This document shows positions 28,549-39,772 of a stretch of DNA of 64,000 bases, piece by piece (within the stretch, counting starts at the first letter, position 1; each line of letters starts with the position of its first letter). The notes beneath the pieces are model-generated. The model was not told the origin of the DNA. It ran no database searches and worked only from the letters and a program-made list of their open reading frames with translations. Source of the stretch: Allodiplogaster sudhausi. Taxonomy: Eukaryota > Nematoda > Chromadorea > Rhabditida > Diplogasteridae. The position numbers and the translations under genes are program-made. The stretch covers positions 149,501 through 213,500 of the forward strand of contig CALZFC010000015.1 of the NCBI GenBank assembly GCA_945643635.1. The letters are read 5' to 3'.

Positions 28549-28990
28549 CCCCCTCACCCCTCAGGCCCGGTCCTTCTCCACTCGCACATCTTGGTTGCGT
28601 GGGCGTGGTTCGGGCTGGCCGTCTGGTCCACGACGTGCTCTCACTCTGGCTACCATCTTCCTCTGATGTCATCGCCCGAGGCTCACGACTATCATCATGT
28701 CGCGTTAGTTCATTAGTGTTATTGTTATTTACATTAATCATTTTTATTGCAAAAAAGAAGAGTAAGATGCCAAATACATCGAAAAGCATTTTCTCGTCGT
28801 TTCTCTAGTTTAAAATTATACTTTTCCCGCCAACCTTTTCAGCTTCACGGAATGCTTCGGAGTACTCGGCATTCTTGACCGACTTCACAACACGAATAAA
28901 ACGTTCCGCCGCCTCGCAAACTACAAGAGACACTACACGACTTTCACTGTCGAGCCGGTCAAGCAGATCCATCCCAAGGAGAAGCAGTGA
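26944..28990 (+). CDS. FAXDC2: FAXDC2-like fatty acid hydroxylase-superfamily protein
   Basis: Integral-membrane di-iron oxygenase of the ERG3/sterol desaturase superfamily, expected in the endoplasmic reticulum and acting on sterols or lipids; the substrate is not predictable here. Exons: 26944-27061, 27409-27512, 27639-27717, 27863-27980, 28102-28169, 28344-28409, 28565-28703, 28843-28990. All junctions are GT-AG and in phase, giving 279 residues, slightly shorter than vertebrate FAXDC2 at its N-terminus. The histidine ligand clusters are all present: HRLFHH, KIHHEW, HSGYH and DYHHV. Conserved blocks include YAHPIEHALSN, SSPEAHDYHH and GVLGILDRLH. Hydrophobic segments are encoded by exons 2, 4 and 7. 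Intron 1 contains a C13 run; intron 6 is a CT microsatellite running into the acceptor. An ATTAAA at 29035 lies 45 bases after the stop. Confidence 0.93.
27101..27113. repeat. C13 homopolymer in intron
   Basis: Thirteen consecutive C followed by AACCCC in intron 1 of the FAXDC2-like gene. It is the longest of several G/C homopolymers in the window. Confidence 0.9.
28425..28548. repeat. CT microsatellite before an acceptor
   Basis: CT-rich tract filling most of intron 6 of the FAXDC2-like gene and ending next to the CCCCTCAG acceptor at 28564. Confidence 0.9.
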
Positions 28991-29034
28991 TTATTCATCG
29001 ATTCCATTGTCTTTTCCTTGTCCGATCTACCTCG

Positions 29035-29040
29035 ATTAAA
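29035..29040 (+). terminator. Probable polyadenylation signal of FAXDC2-like gene
   Basis: ATTAAA 45 bases downstream of the TGA stop, in the usual place for a nematode 3' end. This is a single hexamer, so it is only suggestive. Confidence 0.4.
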
Positions 29041-29723
29041 GACTCTTTTCTTGGAAAAAGCAATTATTACTTTCTCGCGAAGTAAGTAGTATGTAGGTTA
29101 TGCACAAAGGGATGACGATAAGGGAGCGAGAGTCTCGTGAGGGGTGATTTCTGAGGTTTGGGACCGTTCCCCATTTGGGAAGGAAGGGGGGGGGGGTGTA
29201 CTTGGCTTCTGCCGAGATGGGGGCTGCGCGGAGCACTGTTGATCTTTGTTCTTGAAGTTCGCCTTCAAGTTCTAGAGTCCTAAAAATAAGAGGGAATAAG
29301 AATCTTAAATCTTTTTTTTTCAAGAATATTTTATTTAAAAATTCAATAAATATAACAGGAATGATAACGATATTTCTAAAATAGAAAATAAAACAAGAAC
29401 GGATCCTTGATGAGAATCAGCAGATGAATTCGTCGCAAACATCACGTTCGGCCGCAAACGAGGCTAATCTTATTAGTGAAAATGTCTACATTGAATTGGC
29501 GGGCAAAAGTGTTGTTGTGAAAAAGGTCGTAAAAAATATTATTATTGGGTTAGGAGCAAGGCAATGGAGAAATGATTGCTGATCATTTATAAATCAGGAA
29601 GAGTTGACGAGAATTAAAGATCAGTTAGATATCTCGATACAAGTGCATTCATGTGTTGATATATTGATCAGCACTTTCAAGATTTAAATTTCCCGCCAAC
29701 TTCCTTCGCCGCGGAAGTCGCAA

Positions 29724-29930
29724 ATGGAGACGACCACGGGACGGCGTTCGGAAACGTTGCTAGTCATCTCTCAAATAATTATCGTATTTTGTTTATTCGT
29801 GGGTTGCATCTTCCTGAGGCCAGTATTATTGAGGAACTCTTGCGGCGCATCCACGGACTGTATTGACTTCGTACACAGATATGTAGAGAAGAGATGGAGA
29901 AGGGATGAGAGGGAGAGAGGCACAGAGTGA
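29724..29930 (+). CDS. Possible small membrane protein (68 codons)
   Basis: A single-exon frame with a strong hydrophobic helix (IIIVFCLFVGCIFL, about residues 17-30), then two Cys and a basic/acidic tail encoded by GA-rich DNA. I recognise no family. It stands alone between the FAXDC2-like and ARM genes with no clear promoter. It could be a chance open frame; the rest of 28991-30367 shows no other gene. Confidence 0.2.
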   Translation: METTTGRRSETLLVISQIIIVFCLFVGCIFLRPVLLRNSCGASTDCIDFVHRYVEKRWRRDERERGTE

Positions 29931-30367
29931 AATGTAGAGGCAGACATTTTTCTTTGTTATGATTTTTATTTTACAATCAATCAGCGAATTTTCAAATTTC
30001 TCTTCCCCTATGAGGTCAAATTCGAAAAATGCACATTTCGAAAGACCCGCAACCCTGAACCCTTCCCCACTTCATTCAATTTTCGTTTGTACTCGGTCGA
30101 CATTTCGTTCACATATTTGCGTTTTCACACGGGTATTAATTTCATGTACTATAAATAAATAAAAGTAAGATTCTGAATATGCACTTACTTCTGGATGCTT
30201 GTTAAATTTTAAAGGGCTTGTAGACTTGCTAATTTAAAAGTGAAGAACTTTCGTAGTGACTGAAGAGAAATCCATGTCATTTCTTCTGTATTCGGTCACT
30301 TGAAACAGTCGGCTTCTCCCCTCCTTTCGCTCTCTCTCTCTCTCCCCTCTCACCCTCGTCGTCTTCA

Positions 30368-33300
30368 ATGGATCGGCCAGTCAAGAAGCCAACCGCGGAA
30401 GAGTTCCACGCCTTCTCAGCCATTCTCCTCACTTGCCCGTCGCGGATCGCCGAGTCTGCCGCTGTCCAATTCATGGGCCATTTCCTCGCGCGCTTCGAGG
30501 CACCCGACAACTTTGACGAGAATCTGGTCAAATTAGGCTCATTTGTCAAATCACACGAATTGATCGGAGAAGAATTATCGATCAAACGGGACTTATAAAG
30601 TCTTGCTGCGTCTCATTTTGTTTTTGCGTAATGAAATATGAAATTTTAACTTTCATGTTAAATTAAGAATTAAAAATGGCTGATGAAAGGCAAATGAATT
30701 AAGGCTCGCTTAAAATGCAAGTATAGAACATTTTTTAAAATGATATATTGCATTTGACAACAACAACAAAAATTTCCTTCATTCTCAGATCGATGTTTTT
30801 CTGTCGATCGTCAATAACGAGTCGAAGTCGAAGAAGACGCGAGTGTACGCTGCACAGGCCATCGCAGAGCTCATCCACTCCCAGTCGCAGCTTACTTTAC
30901 TTTATTTACGCACACCGAAGTGAGACGTGGAAGTGAAATTTAGCAATGGAAATGAAACTAAAACGAAATGAAAATGAATATAACAGAGAATAATATTAAG
31001 ACGATATAGCCGAAGACTTGCTATTGGCAATAGAGTTAAATAACTTGGCGGAGCGAATAAAGAAGGAATGAGCACGGACTTTCAATCGTGTAGTTGGATA
31101 GGCAAGTTTAAACGAAAGGCCACGCGTTCTAGAATGGCGGAAGTGAAAGTGATGAGGATGCTTAAGACACAATTTTCTATGACCAAATATAAAGCGACGA
31201 GCCAAAGTAAAGTCATAATCCTCGCGGCGTTTTCTAAGAGAAGGGATGGAAAGGATGCGGTTTCTTTCCTCACTAGATGGGACGGTAAGCGCTGTACAAC
31301 CGAAGCAACGACGAAAAATTATACGTGTAAAATAATTCTGAGCTTACTCTAAAACGCGGATATCTTTCAACAGGGATGGAAGAGTAGACAGTGTGCAGTT
31401 TTCAAGTATAGAACGAACGTAAATGGTATAGGCCGATATGAGGACGCTCTTATTACGAGTACGAAGGGAACGAAGGATAAGATAAGCTTTAGAGAGGGCA
31501 GAATTGGCTATTTTATTGCAGTGGAGAGAAAAGGCCAAACGAGAGTCGATAATGATACCTAAATCGCGGATAGAATCGACGGAAGAGAGAGGAATACCGT
31601 TAAGCTTGTAAGAAATGCGCGGGTTACTGTTACCGATGTGTAAGACAGAGCACTTATTAGAGGCGAGGGGAAGCTGCCATGTATCGGCCCAAAGAGAGAC
31701 TACATCAATAGCTGATTGGAGAGACGGATTTGTGGTAGAGGGGGGAAAAGATTGAAATATTTTAATATCGTCAGCAAAGCAGCGAGCAATAGCGCCCTGA
31801 GCGGATACAAGCGCGGGGAGGTCGGCAGTGTAAAGGATGAAGAGGAGGGGGCCAATAACGGTGCCTTGTGGGATACCGCTTAATACAGGACGGGGTTGCG
31901 AAAGTGTCTTACCAACACGAACTGAAAAAGAACGATTAGCTAGAAAATTGGATATCCAATCAACTATAATGGGGGGGGGGGAAAGAGAGACATACGAGCT
32001 TATGGATTAACTTGGGATGACTAACCCTATCAAAGGCTTTAGCGTGGTCAAAGTAAACAACGTCTGTAAAATGGCCTAGATGTAAGGAATGTGACCAATG
32101 TTCTAGACAATCAAGCAATTGAAATTCAATCGAACGTTTGCGACGGAAGCCGTATTGTTCGTCTGGCAAAATAGAATTATCGTCACACCACAAAGATAAT
32201 TTACGACAAATAAGCTTCTCAAAAAGTCTAGAGAACATACAAGTGATAGAGACTGGTCTGTAATTCGTGGGATCAGAGAAAGGTGGCTTTTTCTTTATGG
32301 GGACAACAATGGAATGCTTCCAAATACTAGGCACGGTTGAGGAGGCAAGTGAGAAGTTAAAAATGTATTCTAGAGATTCGCTAATCGGTATAGCAAGGTT
32401 CTTTATAAACTTAATGTTAAAATGATCCGGAGTAATACAAGAACTATTGGACCAGATTTCGATCGCTCGGCATATTTCATGTCTAGCAAAGATAAAATGG
32501 AAAGGTGAGCGGGTACTAGATGAAGGAAGAGGGGGAAGGGTGCCATTGTCAGCTGTGAAGGAACTAGAGAAAGTAAGCGAGAGAAGTTCAGCTTTGTCTA
32601 AATCAGAGAAGCAGTCATTGCCAAGAGGATCGGTAAGAATATCAACGCCTTTCGGCTTAGAGGAGGTCTTATTCCTAATATAACGAAAGAATAGTGATGT
32701 GTTCTTAGATTCAATAATATGTTTCTCTACATTACGTGAGTACTTATCAACTGACTTATTGTAGCGGTCATTAGCTATTCTAAATTTATGATCTGAGGCA
32801 GGGGACTTGCTAGCAAGAGATTGGAGCCAGAGGGAATATCGTGTACGTTGCAAGCGAAGGATATGGTCAGGGAGTTTCTGACCATTGAGACTAACTCGTT
32901 TGTAAGGAACAAAGAGAGATTCAGTTGCCTGGAGAGCAGAAATAAGTTGAGAGTACATAGCGTCTATAGAGGTGTGTGTAGTGTGGGCAGCAGGAAAATC
33001 AAAGGATAATAGGAAAGAATTAGCTGCAGCGTAATCGCATTTAGTATAATCTTTGACATAAGTGAAGTTGGGACAAGGAAAGGAGAGAGAAAGATCAGCT
33101 GAAACGGAGTTGTGATCTAATGATGCGAAGGGAGGACCAACCGAAACATTAGAGAGAAGATTGGGAGTATTACAAAGAATCAGGTCAAGAATATGGGAAT
33201 TACACGTAAAAGCAGGAGTGAGCTGGGCGAAGAAAGCGGAGGAAGTAAAAGCGGCTGATCCACGTTGTCCTCGACAAGGTATTCTAGTGGAACTCGAGTG

Positions 33301-35264
33301 AATACAGTACTCCCTCTTCCTTCTCCAGAGTGGCCTCCCCATCCTGTGAATACAGTACTCCCTCTTCCTTCTCCAGGGTGGCCTCCCCATCCTCGCTCGC
33401 GTCCTCGAGCGTGGATGGTCCGACAAGCGTGAAGGAGATCTTCACGAGTTATGCCTTGACGCCATCAAGAAGATCGTCTCGCATTGCACGCAGTGCTGCG
33501 TCCAAGTTCATGGGTGTGGATTCAAGAACAAAAAAAGAAAATGCTAAATTTGCAAAACATATGGATTCTCTAGGAGGAAACTGACAATTAGCCAACTATT
33601 CACACTTTAAAAGAAACCTCTCGAAAATATTGAAATGAGCTGATTTCGCTTCAGGACCTCGGTGCTTGAGTCGATGGCGCAGATGTTGGCGTGTGGGACA
33701 TCGGGCTTTACGTGCGTGGAGGCCGAGCTCTCCACGCTCTCGACGGCACACAACATTCTGGGCGTCGGGACGCCGCTGCTCTCTGGAGAGGTTCGATGGA
33801 GAAGATGAACAAATAGCAGATGACGATCATTCAATCTATTCCAATCGATGTGGCTTCAGACGGCGCGGCGGCTGCTGAGCGGCGTGCACTTGCTGCTGGA
33901 GTCGGGCACGAGGGAGTGGATAACGGACGCCGCGCTTGCACTCCTCAGCGACCTCGTCGACCGCCGCAACTTCCACGATCAGGCATGCTGGCTGTTGATG
34001 TCATGTAGCATATCCATTCAATGGATTTGTCAGCTGTTGTACTAGCTGCTGACATATGACTGTATGCATGCAGCTAGTACAATTGTTCTGTCATGAGAAT
34101 TAGACAGAACAATTGTACTTAATTTAATGTATTTTCCAGTCGATCGAATGGTCTGGCCACGTGGACGAGACGCTCTCCGACGTGGTCGTCATGGAGTTGG
34201 CACTTGCGCAGGACACCAGGTGCGACGAGGCGGTCCTCATTTCAATAATTGTTACAGATCAAATCTAAATCCAAAGAAAGTTGAAAATTGTACATGAAAA
34301 AAAGAATAAAACATTGAAAAGACGTTGTTCTGAAATATCCCAAGGCCGATTATGATGTTCCTGATTTAGTTTCGCCCTCCGCTTCATCAAATCCATTGCG
34401 ACCGGCAACTTCCAGCAGAAGGAGACGCTGATCAAGCGGTACGGGCTGATGCCCTTGCTGAAGCGTTGTCTCGACCAGCCGGAGGTCTTTCTCTCTTCTC
34501 TGCTCTCTCGTCTCCATACTCTCTTCTCTTCTCTCTCTCTCTCTCTCTCCCCACAATTACTTTTCATCCCCGCAGCCACACAATCAACGCGAAGTGGCGT
34601 GGATCATCTCGAGCATTGCAGCGGGTGGACCCCTACACCTCGCCATGATCACGGAGGCACGCTTCATCCTCTCTTTCCCTCGGCCTTTGTCTGCTTCTCT
34701 ATCCACGACTGCCTTTCTCTATCAGTCTATCTCTCTTGCAGGACAACGAGCTGCTGACTCGTCTCGTCGACTTCCTCTTCCACGGTGAGCCTTGCGTCCG
34801 TGAGGGTTGCTGCTACGTCTTCATGAATCTGCTGGAGGGACTCGGCCGCTTTGGCCTTCTGCGCGAGCTTGAGGACCTCATTGGCCGCGGTGAGGAGAAA
34901 GATATATTCAGCGATTAAAAAATAGTTGACTTACAAAACTAAATCGCGGAAATTAGAGAATTGTAACATGTGTATAGAAACAAAGGCTTCATGAATAATT
35001 TTTTTGCCAACACGTTTTCAGGAGCTCTACATGGTGGACTTCCTCTGGACGCTGCCGCACGAGGACCGCGCCGTTGACAAGGCGATCACTCTCTTCTCCG
35101 TTCTCCTCGTCAATCACTCCGAGTGGATCGAGACACTCGCGAAGAGACAACCGCCTGAGGCGGCCGCGCATCCGCTCGCTGCTCTCATCCGAAGCATGAG
35201 GCAAGCAGAGGAATCTGACTTCCTGTTGGAACTTGCCCTGTATATGCCAAGAAGTTTCATCTAA
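30368..35264 (+). CDS. Importin-alpha-like ARM-repeat protein, probably disrupted
   Basis: Family role: nuclear import adaptor binding NLS cargo through ARM repeats. Exons: 30368-30526, 30789-30890, [retroelement], 33377-33513, 33655-33790, 33860-33982, 34140-34219, 34370-34484, 34576-34656, 34742-34889, 35022-35264. The frame is continuous within exons 3-9. Helical repeats such as FALRFIKSIATGNFQQKETL and NQREVAWIISSIAAGG align with importin-alpha ARM repeats. The usual W-x3-N ladder reads WIISS here, so that Asn is lost. No importin-beta-binding region is visible at the N-terminus. Oddities: exon 2 is followed directly by retroelement sequence with no GT; two junctions need GC donors (33983, 34657); exon 9 ends in phase 1 at its only GT while exon 10 is open only in phase 0. 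The gene may be a decaying copy, or the assembly may carry an error. Family assignment is moderate. Confidence 0.65.
30892..33270 (-). mobile_element. 5'-truncated, frameshifted non-LTR retrotransposon (CR1/jockey-like)
   Basis: On the minus strand the element starts inside the C-terminal part of an apurinic endonuclease domain (HILDLILCNTPN, then SLDHNSVSADL). It continues into a reverse transcriptase with NYRPVSITCMFSRLFEKLI, FDHAKAFDRVSH, SGIPQGTVIGPLLFILY and the catalytic FADDIK near 31775. The main frame runs to about 31972, where an 11-G tract (31971-31981) shifts it. The downstream frame carries the FADD box, then a stop near 31344, and the C-terminal part is in more than one frame. 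The 3' end (plus-strand left side) finishes in a short TAAAG-like tail at about 30891-30915, directly against the ARM-gene exon. The copy is not intact. No clear target-site duplication was found; the right edge is approximate. Confidence 0.85.
33298..33393 (+). repeat. 48-bp tandem duplication carrying a splice acceptor
   Basis: Two adjacent 48-base copies starting GTGAATACAGTACTCCCTCT, differing at one base (CCAGAG versus CCAGGG). The second copy contains the acceptor at 33376 and the first 17 bases of the ARM-gene exon 3. The first is a duplicate of the same acceptor region just upstream. Confidence 0.9.
34039..34119. repeat. Two overlapping perfect inverted repeats in an intron
   Basis: Arms 34039-34049 and 34070-34080 (11 bp, GTACTAGCTGC) flank a 20-base loop. 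Arms 34076-34092 and 34103-34119 (17 bp, AGTACAATTGTTCTGTC) flank a 10-base loop. The hairpins overlap by five bases, so they would compete. They fill much of the 157-base intron between ARM-gene exons 5 and 6. Confidence 0.9.
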
Positions 35265-35552
35265 AAAAGCGCAATAGCAAGCCGAATTTAAAGGAAGAGC
35301 GAAAAATACTATTGCATTAAGCATAATTAAAGCAAGTGATAGTTTCGATAGTTGCGTGGGGGAAAAGCTACCTTTCCAGAAACAAGGACCAACAGGACTG
35401 ACTCGACTGACCGCCCCACTCGTCAAATTCCATTCCAGCCTCCCCCCCCCCCTCCCAAATTTATTTGGAAGAATAAAGGAGATGAGGTATTTGAACTTTC
35501 CGAAATACTGCTGGAGTTTGGTCGGGTGTAAAAGCTCCCTCTCACTTTCGCG

Positions 35553-35596
<44 letters not shown>

Positions 35597-36117
35597 ATCA
35601 TTCTACTTCAAGTAATTAGGAAAGCACGAAAGAAGAACAAACGTGAGAATGATGGAGAATGAAAGCTGTTAATTTTAGACGGTCTTCTCTCACATTTATG
35701 AATTATAATAACATCCAAATAAAAAAAAATGTATGCATCAATACAATTTATTCTAAAGCACACTCCGGATGAACGTATGAACTAAACTAGATGAATAGCG
35801 AACTTTCTCAACAGCCGTCGACCCAGCGAATCCTGGTTGCTCTTGTTTGACATACGAAATGATTGTAATTTTTCTTCAAGCGCAAGACTTAAATGGTTGC
35901 TTTCGGATGACGTGAAATTGGCTGGGAATAATGGTTGTTGATGATGTCCGCGTCACTTTCCTGTTTTCGTTTCTTTCTATTTCGGTTGTTCATCCGTTAA
36001 TTTTAATGTTCAGATTGGGTATTCTTGTTTTCTCTCGCTTCTGATCTCATGTGAGGACAATCGAAGGAAAGATAAAAGAAGATATCTTCCTAATCGCCGC
36101 GGCTTCTCCTCGCCGAC
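35265..36117. other. Intergenic DNA, no gene seen
   Basis: Holds an 11-C run near 35442-35452 and a CT tract at 35559-35593. No exon with support was found. Confidence 0.5.
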
Positions 36118-37996
36118 ATGGCGTTCCTTAACAAGGTTTATTTTAAGATTTCATATGTTTCACCGAAACGCAATCCCGAGTCTTTCCACTTTTCCTATAA
36201 TTTTCGCTTGTTGCCATGCGTATCCAGCGACATGGAAAGCGCCATTTTATATTCTTGCTTGTTGGAGTAATTCGAGAAAGACCCTGTTTTCTTCGTTATT
36301 TTCTTCCTTTCCATTGGCAACGGGTATAGACTCTTCCTTTTTTGCCATGCAAAGCTGAAGTCTGCATAATTTTGTGATTAATCGGAAAAAGTTCATAAAG
36401 TTGTCATGGCTTATGAAAGTAGAAGTGTTCTTTAAGGTTCGCATGTCGACGTTGTTGTCCGTGGCGGGCGGTGGCTTCCTCGCCGGCTCAACGGCTCTCT
36501 ATCTTGCGCAGAAGAGCATGCAACGTAAGGTTCGTAGTCAAGTTGTTAGAAGAAGGCCGTGCATGCACCTCCCCATCCCCTTCCAACTGGGCGATATTCA
36601 CCTTGTTGAACCCTTCTGGCTCTCACAAGATGCACCAGGGAATGAAACCCACTCTCGAGGACACAGCAAAATGGAAAGTCAAGATGGACCTGTCTAATCG
36701 ACAGTACCTTTTTCCCTATGGAATGCACCGAAGTCTTGAGTTGTATCCTCCAAGAGTTGTTCATCGAGCGAGCATTGAATTGATATGGAATTCAATTGTT
36801 TTATCAGAGGGTCTGTCGTCCTTTCTATCATGTGCCCGAATTAACGACCGCCGCAACTTCCACGAAAAATTTAATTATTAAAATCTTTTAAATAGTTTTG
36901 TTTAGTCTAACAATATGAGAAGAGAGACAATACTCGAATAGTCCTTCTAGGTAAGAAGTTTGCCGCACTACATCGAGAGCTTCAATATTGTGGCCAATCA
37001 CGAGAAGGCAAAGGTGATCTTTTAATGGTTTTTTTTTGCTACTTCTTCATGGGTGATTTCTAACAAGAATTTACTGCAACTTTATAGATTTTTTTAGTTC
37101 GATATAAAGTATTTCTTTTCCTCCACCTTAGGAAGCACTCGGTCCTCCGATCGAAGTAGGCGCTGTTGATCTTTCTGACAGAAGACACAATTTTGTCGAC
37201 AAGGCCACGAGCATGGTTGGCTTCTCGCCATTACTTGAACTGTTTAAACGAGCTTGAAAGTCGTTAACTCCTAACACGAAATGCCGACTCATTCAAGTAC
37301 CGTAGTCGTGGGCCGCGCGTTCTTGGCAATTTGCCAAGATCCTTGTTTCGAAACCTTTTCTATTAAAACATGCGTTTGATTGAGCGATTTCAAATTGGCG
37401 GTTTGCGTCCGTTTGGTGTATCATGAATATGCCGGCATATATTTTACGGCCGAACGACGAAATTTCACGCTTTTCGGTCATTTTTACGGCTGAACGACAA
37501 AATTTCACGCTTTTCGGTCATGATATGCTCGTCAATCCTATTTGGCCGTAATTTGGTCAGGGGACTAATGTTAAATCTAAAGTTCTGTATAAATCACTAA
37601 TATTTCCCTCATGATCAGGCGACTCTTTTCAGATGCAAATTACTCCTCTAACTTTTAGTTTAGTAAATTTAATTTTTGCTGATGCTTTCGCAAGCTCAAT
37701 TCACATATTCACAGAATCATCCTTATAGCAAAAAAATTGAGTTTTTGCCTCCTTTAAAGAACGAAAGTGTTATTATTCTCATCCTTTTTCTTAGGTTTCT
37801 TAATTTTATTTTAAAGAAACAGTACATTAGTATATAACGATATCTTACCTTGCTCTGCCATTCTTTCATAGACATTAGTCTGCTTTTTTTCCTTCAGCTT
37901 CTCGTCCCGGTAACCGGCTCAATTGCTGGCGGATACATGGAAGTCCGTGCTGTCCGCGAATCTCCTGAGGTGAGGTTCTCTCTATCTCTCTCTCTT

Positions 37997-38053
<57 letters not shown>

Positions 38054-38453
38054 TCTCTCTCTGTATCTGTCTCTCTCTCTCTCCCCTCTTTTTCTCTCTC
38101 TTTCTCTTCATCTCTCAACGCTTCCTCCGTCTCACTTTCTGATTATCCCCGTTGAATGACACATTGACCCAATGATTCTGAGAAAAAAAAGTTATGTAAA
38201 ATCTAAAATGAATAGTTACAAAGCAGCTTATGCTCGCATCTCTAAATACCATGCTCATGTTTCAGGCAAAAAACGGCGCGAGTTCAAAATTGAGTTTCTT
38301 TGGCTCCTGAAATACTTCTTATTCTAGGACCCCTTCTCGGCTGCGCTGATAAGGCTGCATCTGGACGAGGCCGTCGTCACCATCTACGACACGGGCAAGT
38401 GGCCGGAAACCGCTCTGCCGCCCCTCGACCCACAAACCAAGGCCGTAAAGTAG
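36118..38453 (+). CDS. COA1: COA1-like mitochondrial inner-membrane assembly factor
   Basis: COA1-family proteins are small inner-membrane proteins that assist early assembly of respiratory complexes, notably cytochrome c oxidase. Exons: 36118-36135, 36437-36529, 36951-37013, 37132-37215, 37898-37969, 38328-38453. All are GT-AG and in phase, giving 151 residues, close to the human length. One transmembrane helix (about residues 11-28, LSVAGGGFLAGSTALYLA) is followed by basic residues and the COA1 core: EALGPPIEVG, HNFVDKA, LLVPVTGS and IRLHLDEAVV. In exon 2 the donor at 36530 (AAG then gttcg) keeps phase; the nearby GTAAGG at 36525 does not. Intron 5 starts with a CT microsatellite. The last codons (AAGGCCGTAAAGTAG) are echoed twice downstream at about 38468-38514. 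Confidence 0.85.
37441..37520. repeat. 40-bp tandem duplication in COA1-like intron
   Basis: Two 40-base copies containing TTTTACGGC and AAATTTCACGCTTTTCGGTC, with three or four mismatches, in intron 4. The flanking sequence shows further short relatives, suggesting a degraded dispersed element. Confidence 0.85.
37978..38118. repeat. CT microsatellite in COA1-like intron
   Basis: CT repeat with TTTCTC interruptions, starting a few bases after the donor at 37970. Confidence 0.9.
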
Positions 38454-38644
38454 GAATTAGGAGTGGTCACGGGCCGTAAAATAGCAGAGAGCTTAACGGG
38501 CCGTAAAATAGGGCTAATAGGTTTCTTTTACATTTTTACTAGATGTAGAACTAATTCGATTACGCATGTGCACTGAATGAGTCACATGCCGACAGAAACT
38601 GTTATGTTTTAGCAGTGAATTCCTTCCTTTCCACCGTCGGTCCC

Positions 38645-38694
<50 letters not shown>

Positions 38695-38996
38695 CTCTAG
38701 GTTACTCTCGCTTTCACCCCACCCTCCCAAGTGCTCCTTTTAAATTGTCATTTCATTGATGGCAAGTGCCTTCTTCGCCTGAACTAAGCTCCAAGCAAGT
38801 CTTTCACACACTTTCTCTGTCTCCTATCTTCATCGTTTCTCTTTCTCTCCCTCCCCTCACCCCATTTCTAGCTTCTCTTATCATGAGATCGTTGTCATTT
38901 TGATGGACAGGACTAGCGGCATTTTCTTGGGCATTAGTTGGCGAGTGGTTGTCGTAGTATTTTCTGCTTTTAGTTATGGAGAAGTGGAGCAGGTCT

Positions 38997-39030
<34 letters not shown>

Positions 39031-39772
39031 GGAGAGACAGTGGGATATTGAGAAGCTTGGAGAGAGAGAGAGAGAGAGAAGTAAGAGCTGGAGCATAACG
39101 ATAGAGAGAGAGAGAGAGAACACGAACTGGATTCCCGCCCGGTTGTTATGCCGTGTCCGAATGTAAGTGGGTGAGGCGGGACCCGCTTTTCAACTCCTCT
39201 CTTCTTTCCTTTCCCAGTATCCTTAATTAAGTAAGCAACTGCCCCAAGCAGAGTTCTGATTTGATGCAGTGATTGTACAAAATAATATTTGTTGCTAGGA
39301 AATCATTTCTTTCATTCATTTCCTCCCACCGCTCAATTTTGTTGTTTCTTGTTGATTTATTCGCAAAAAAAACAATAAAGTATTCGATTGAAATAATCAT
39401 GACTTTTTTGATCGGTTTGAGACCGGAGATTCTTATTTGGCTGCTATCATAGTGAATTGAGAAGGATTATGAAATATATTTTGTCAAGTTTTTTTTGTTT
39501 GTTAAGATATCTACTATCCTATCCTCCTTTCATTAATTTAGACTTTCTGGAATTTTTATTACCCTTTTTTGAGTTTCTCCTTGTTCCTCGCCTTCTTTTC
39601 TTCTGTTTTCATGCCCTGGAATGATGGGATTCAGGGTCGATCGGGTACCGGGCCGGGACCTACGAGAGACCCGGAAGGCAGCCCTCCCCCTCTCTCATCC
39701 ACCGTAACCGGGATCAGAGATTCCGCTTGAGACCCCGAGGGGGAGCGAGAGAGAAGACGGCTACCCTTCCCG
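38454..39772. other. Intergenic DNA with CT and GA tracts
   Basis: Contains a CT tract at about 38648-38698 and GA tracts at 38999-39030, 39059-39080 and 39103-39120. The conspicuous repeated string GGGCCGTAAAATAG occurs twice near the left end. No gene was found. Confidence 0.5.

Noticed and set aside
32447..33009. Plus-strand frames of 78 and 62 codons
   Set aside because: They are antisense to the reverse-transcriptase part of the retroelement.
36525..36530. GTAAGG at 36525 as the donor of COA1-like exon 2
   Set aside because: It leaves phase 1 and breaks the conserved frame; the donor five bases later (36530) keeps it.
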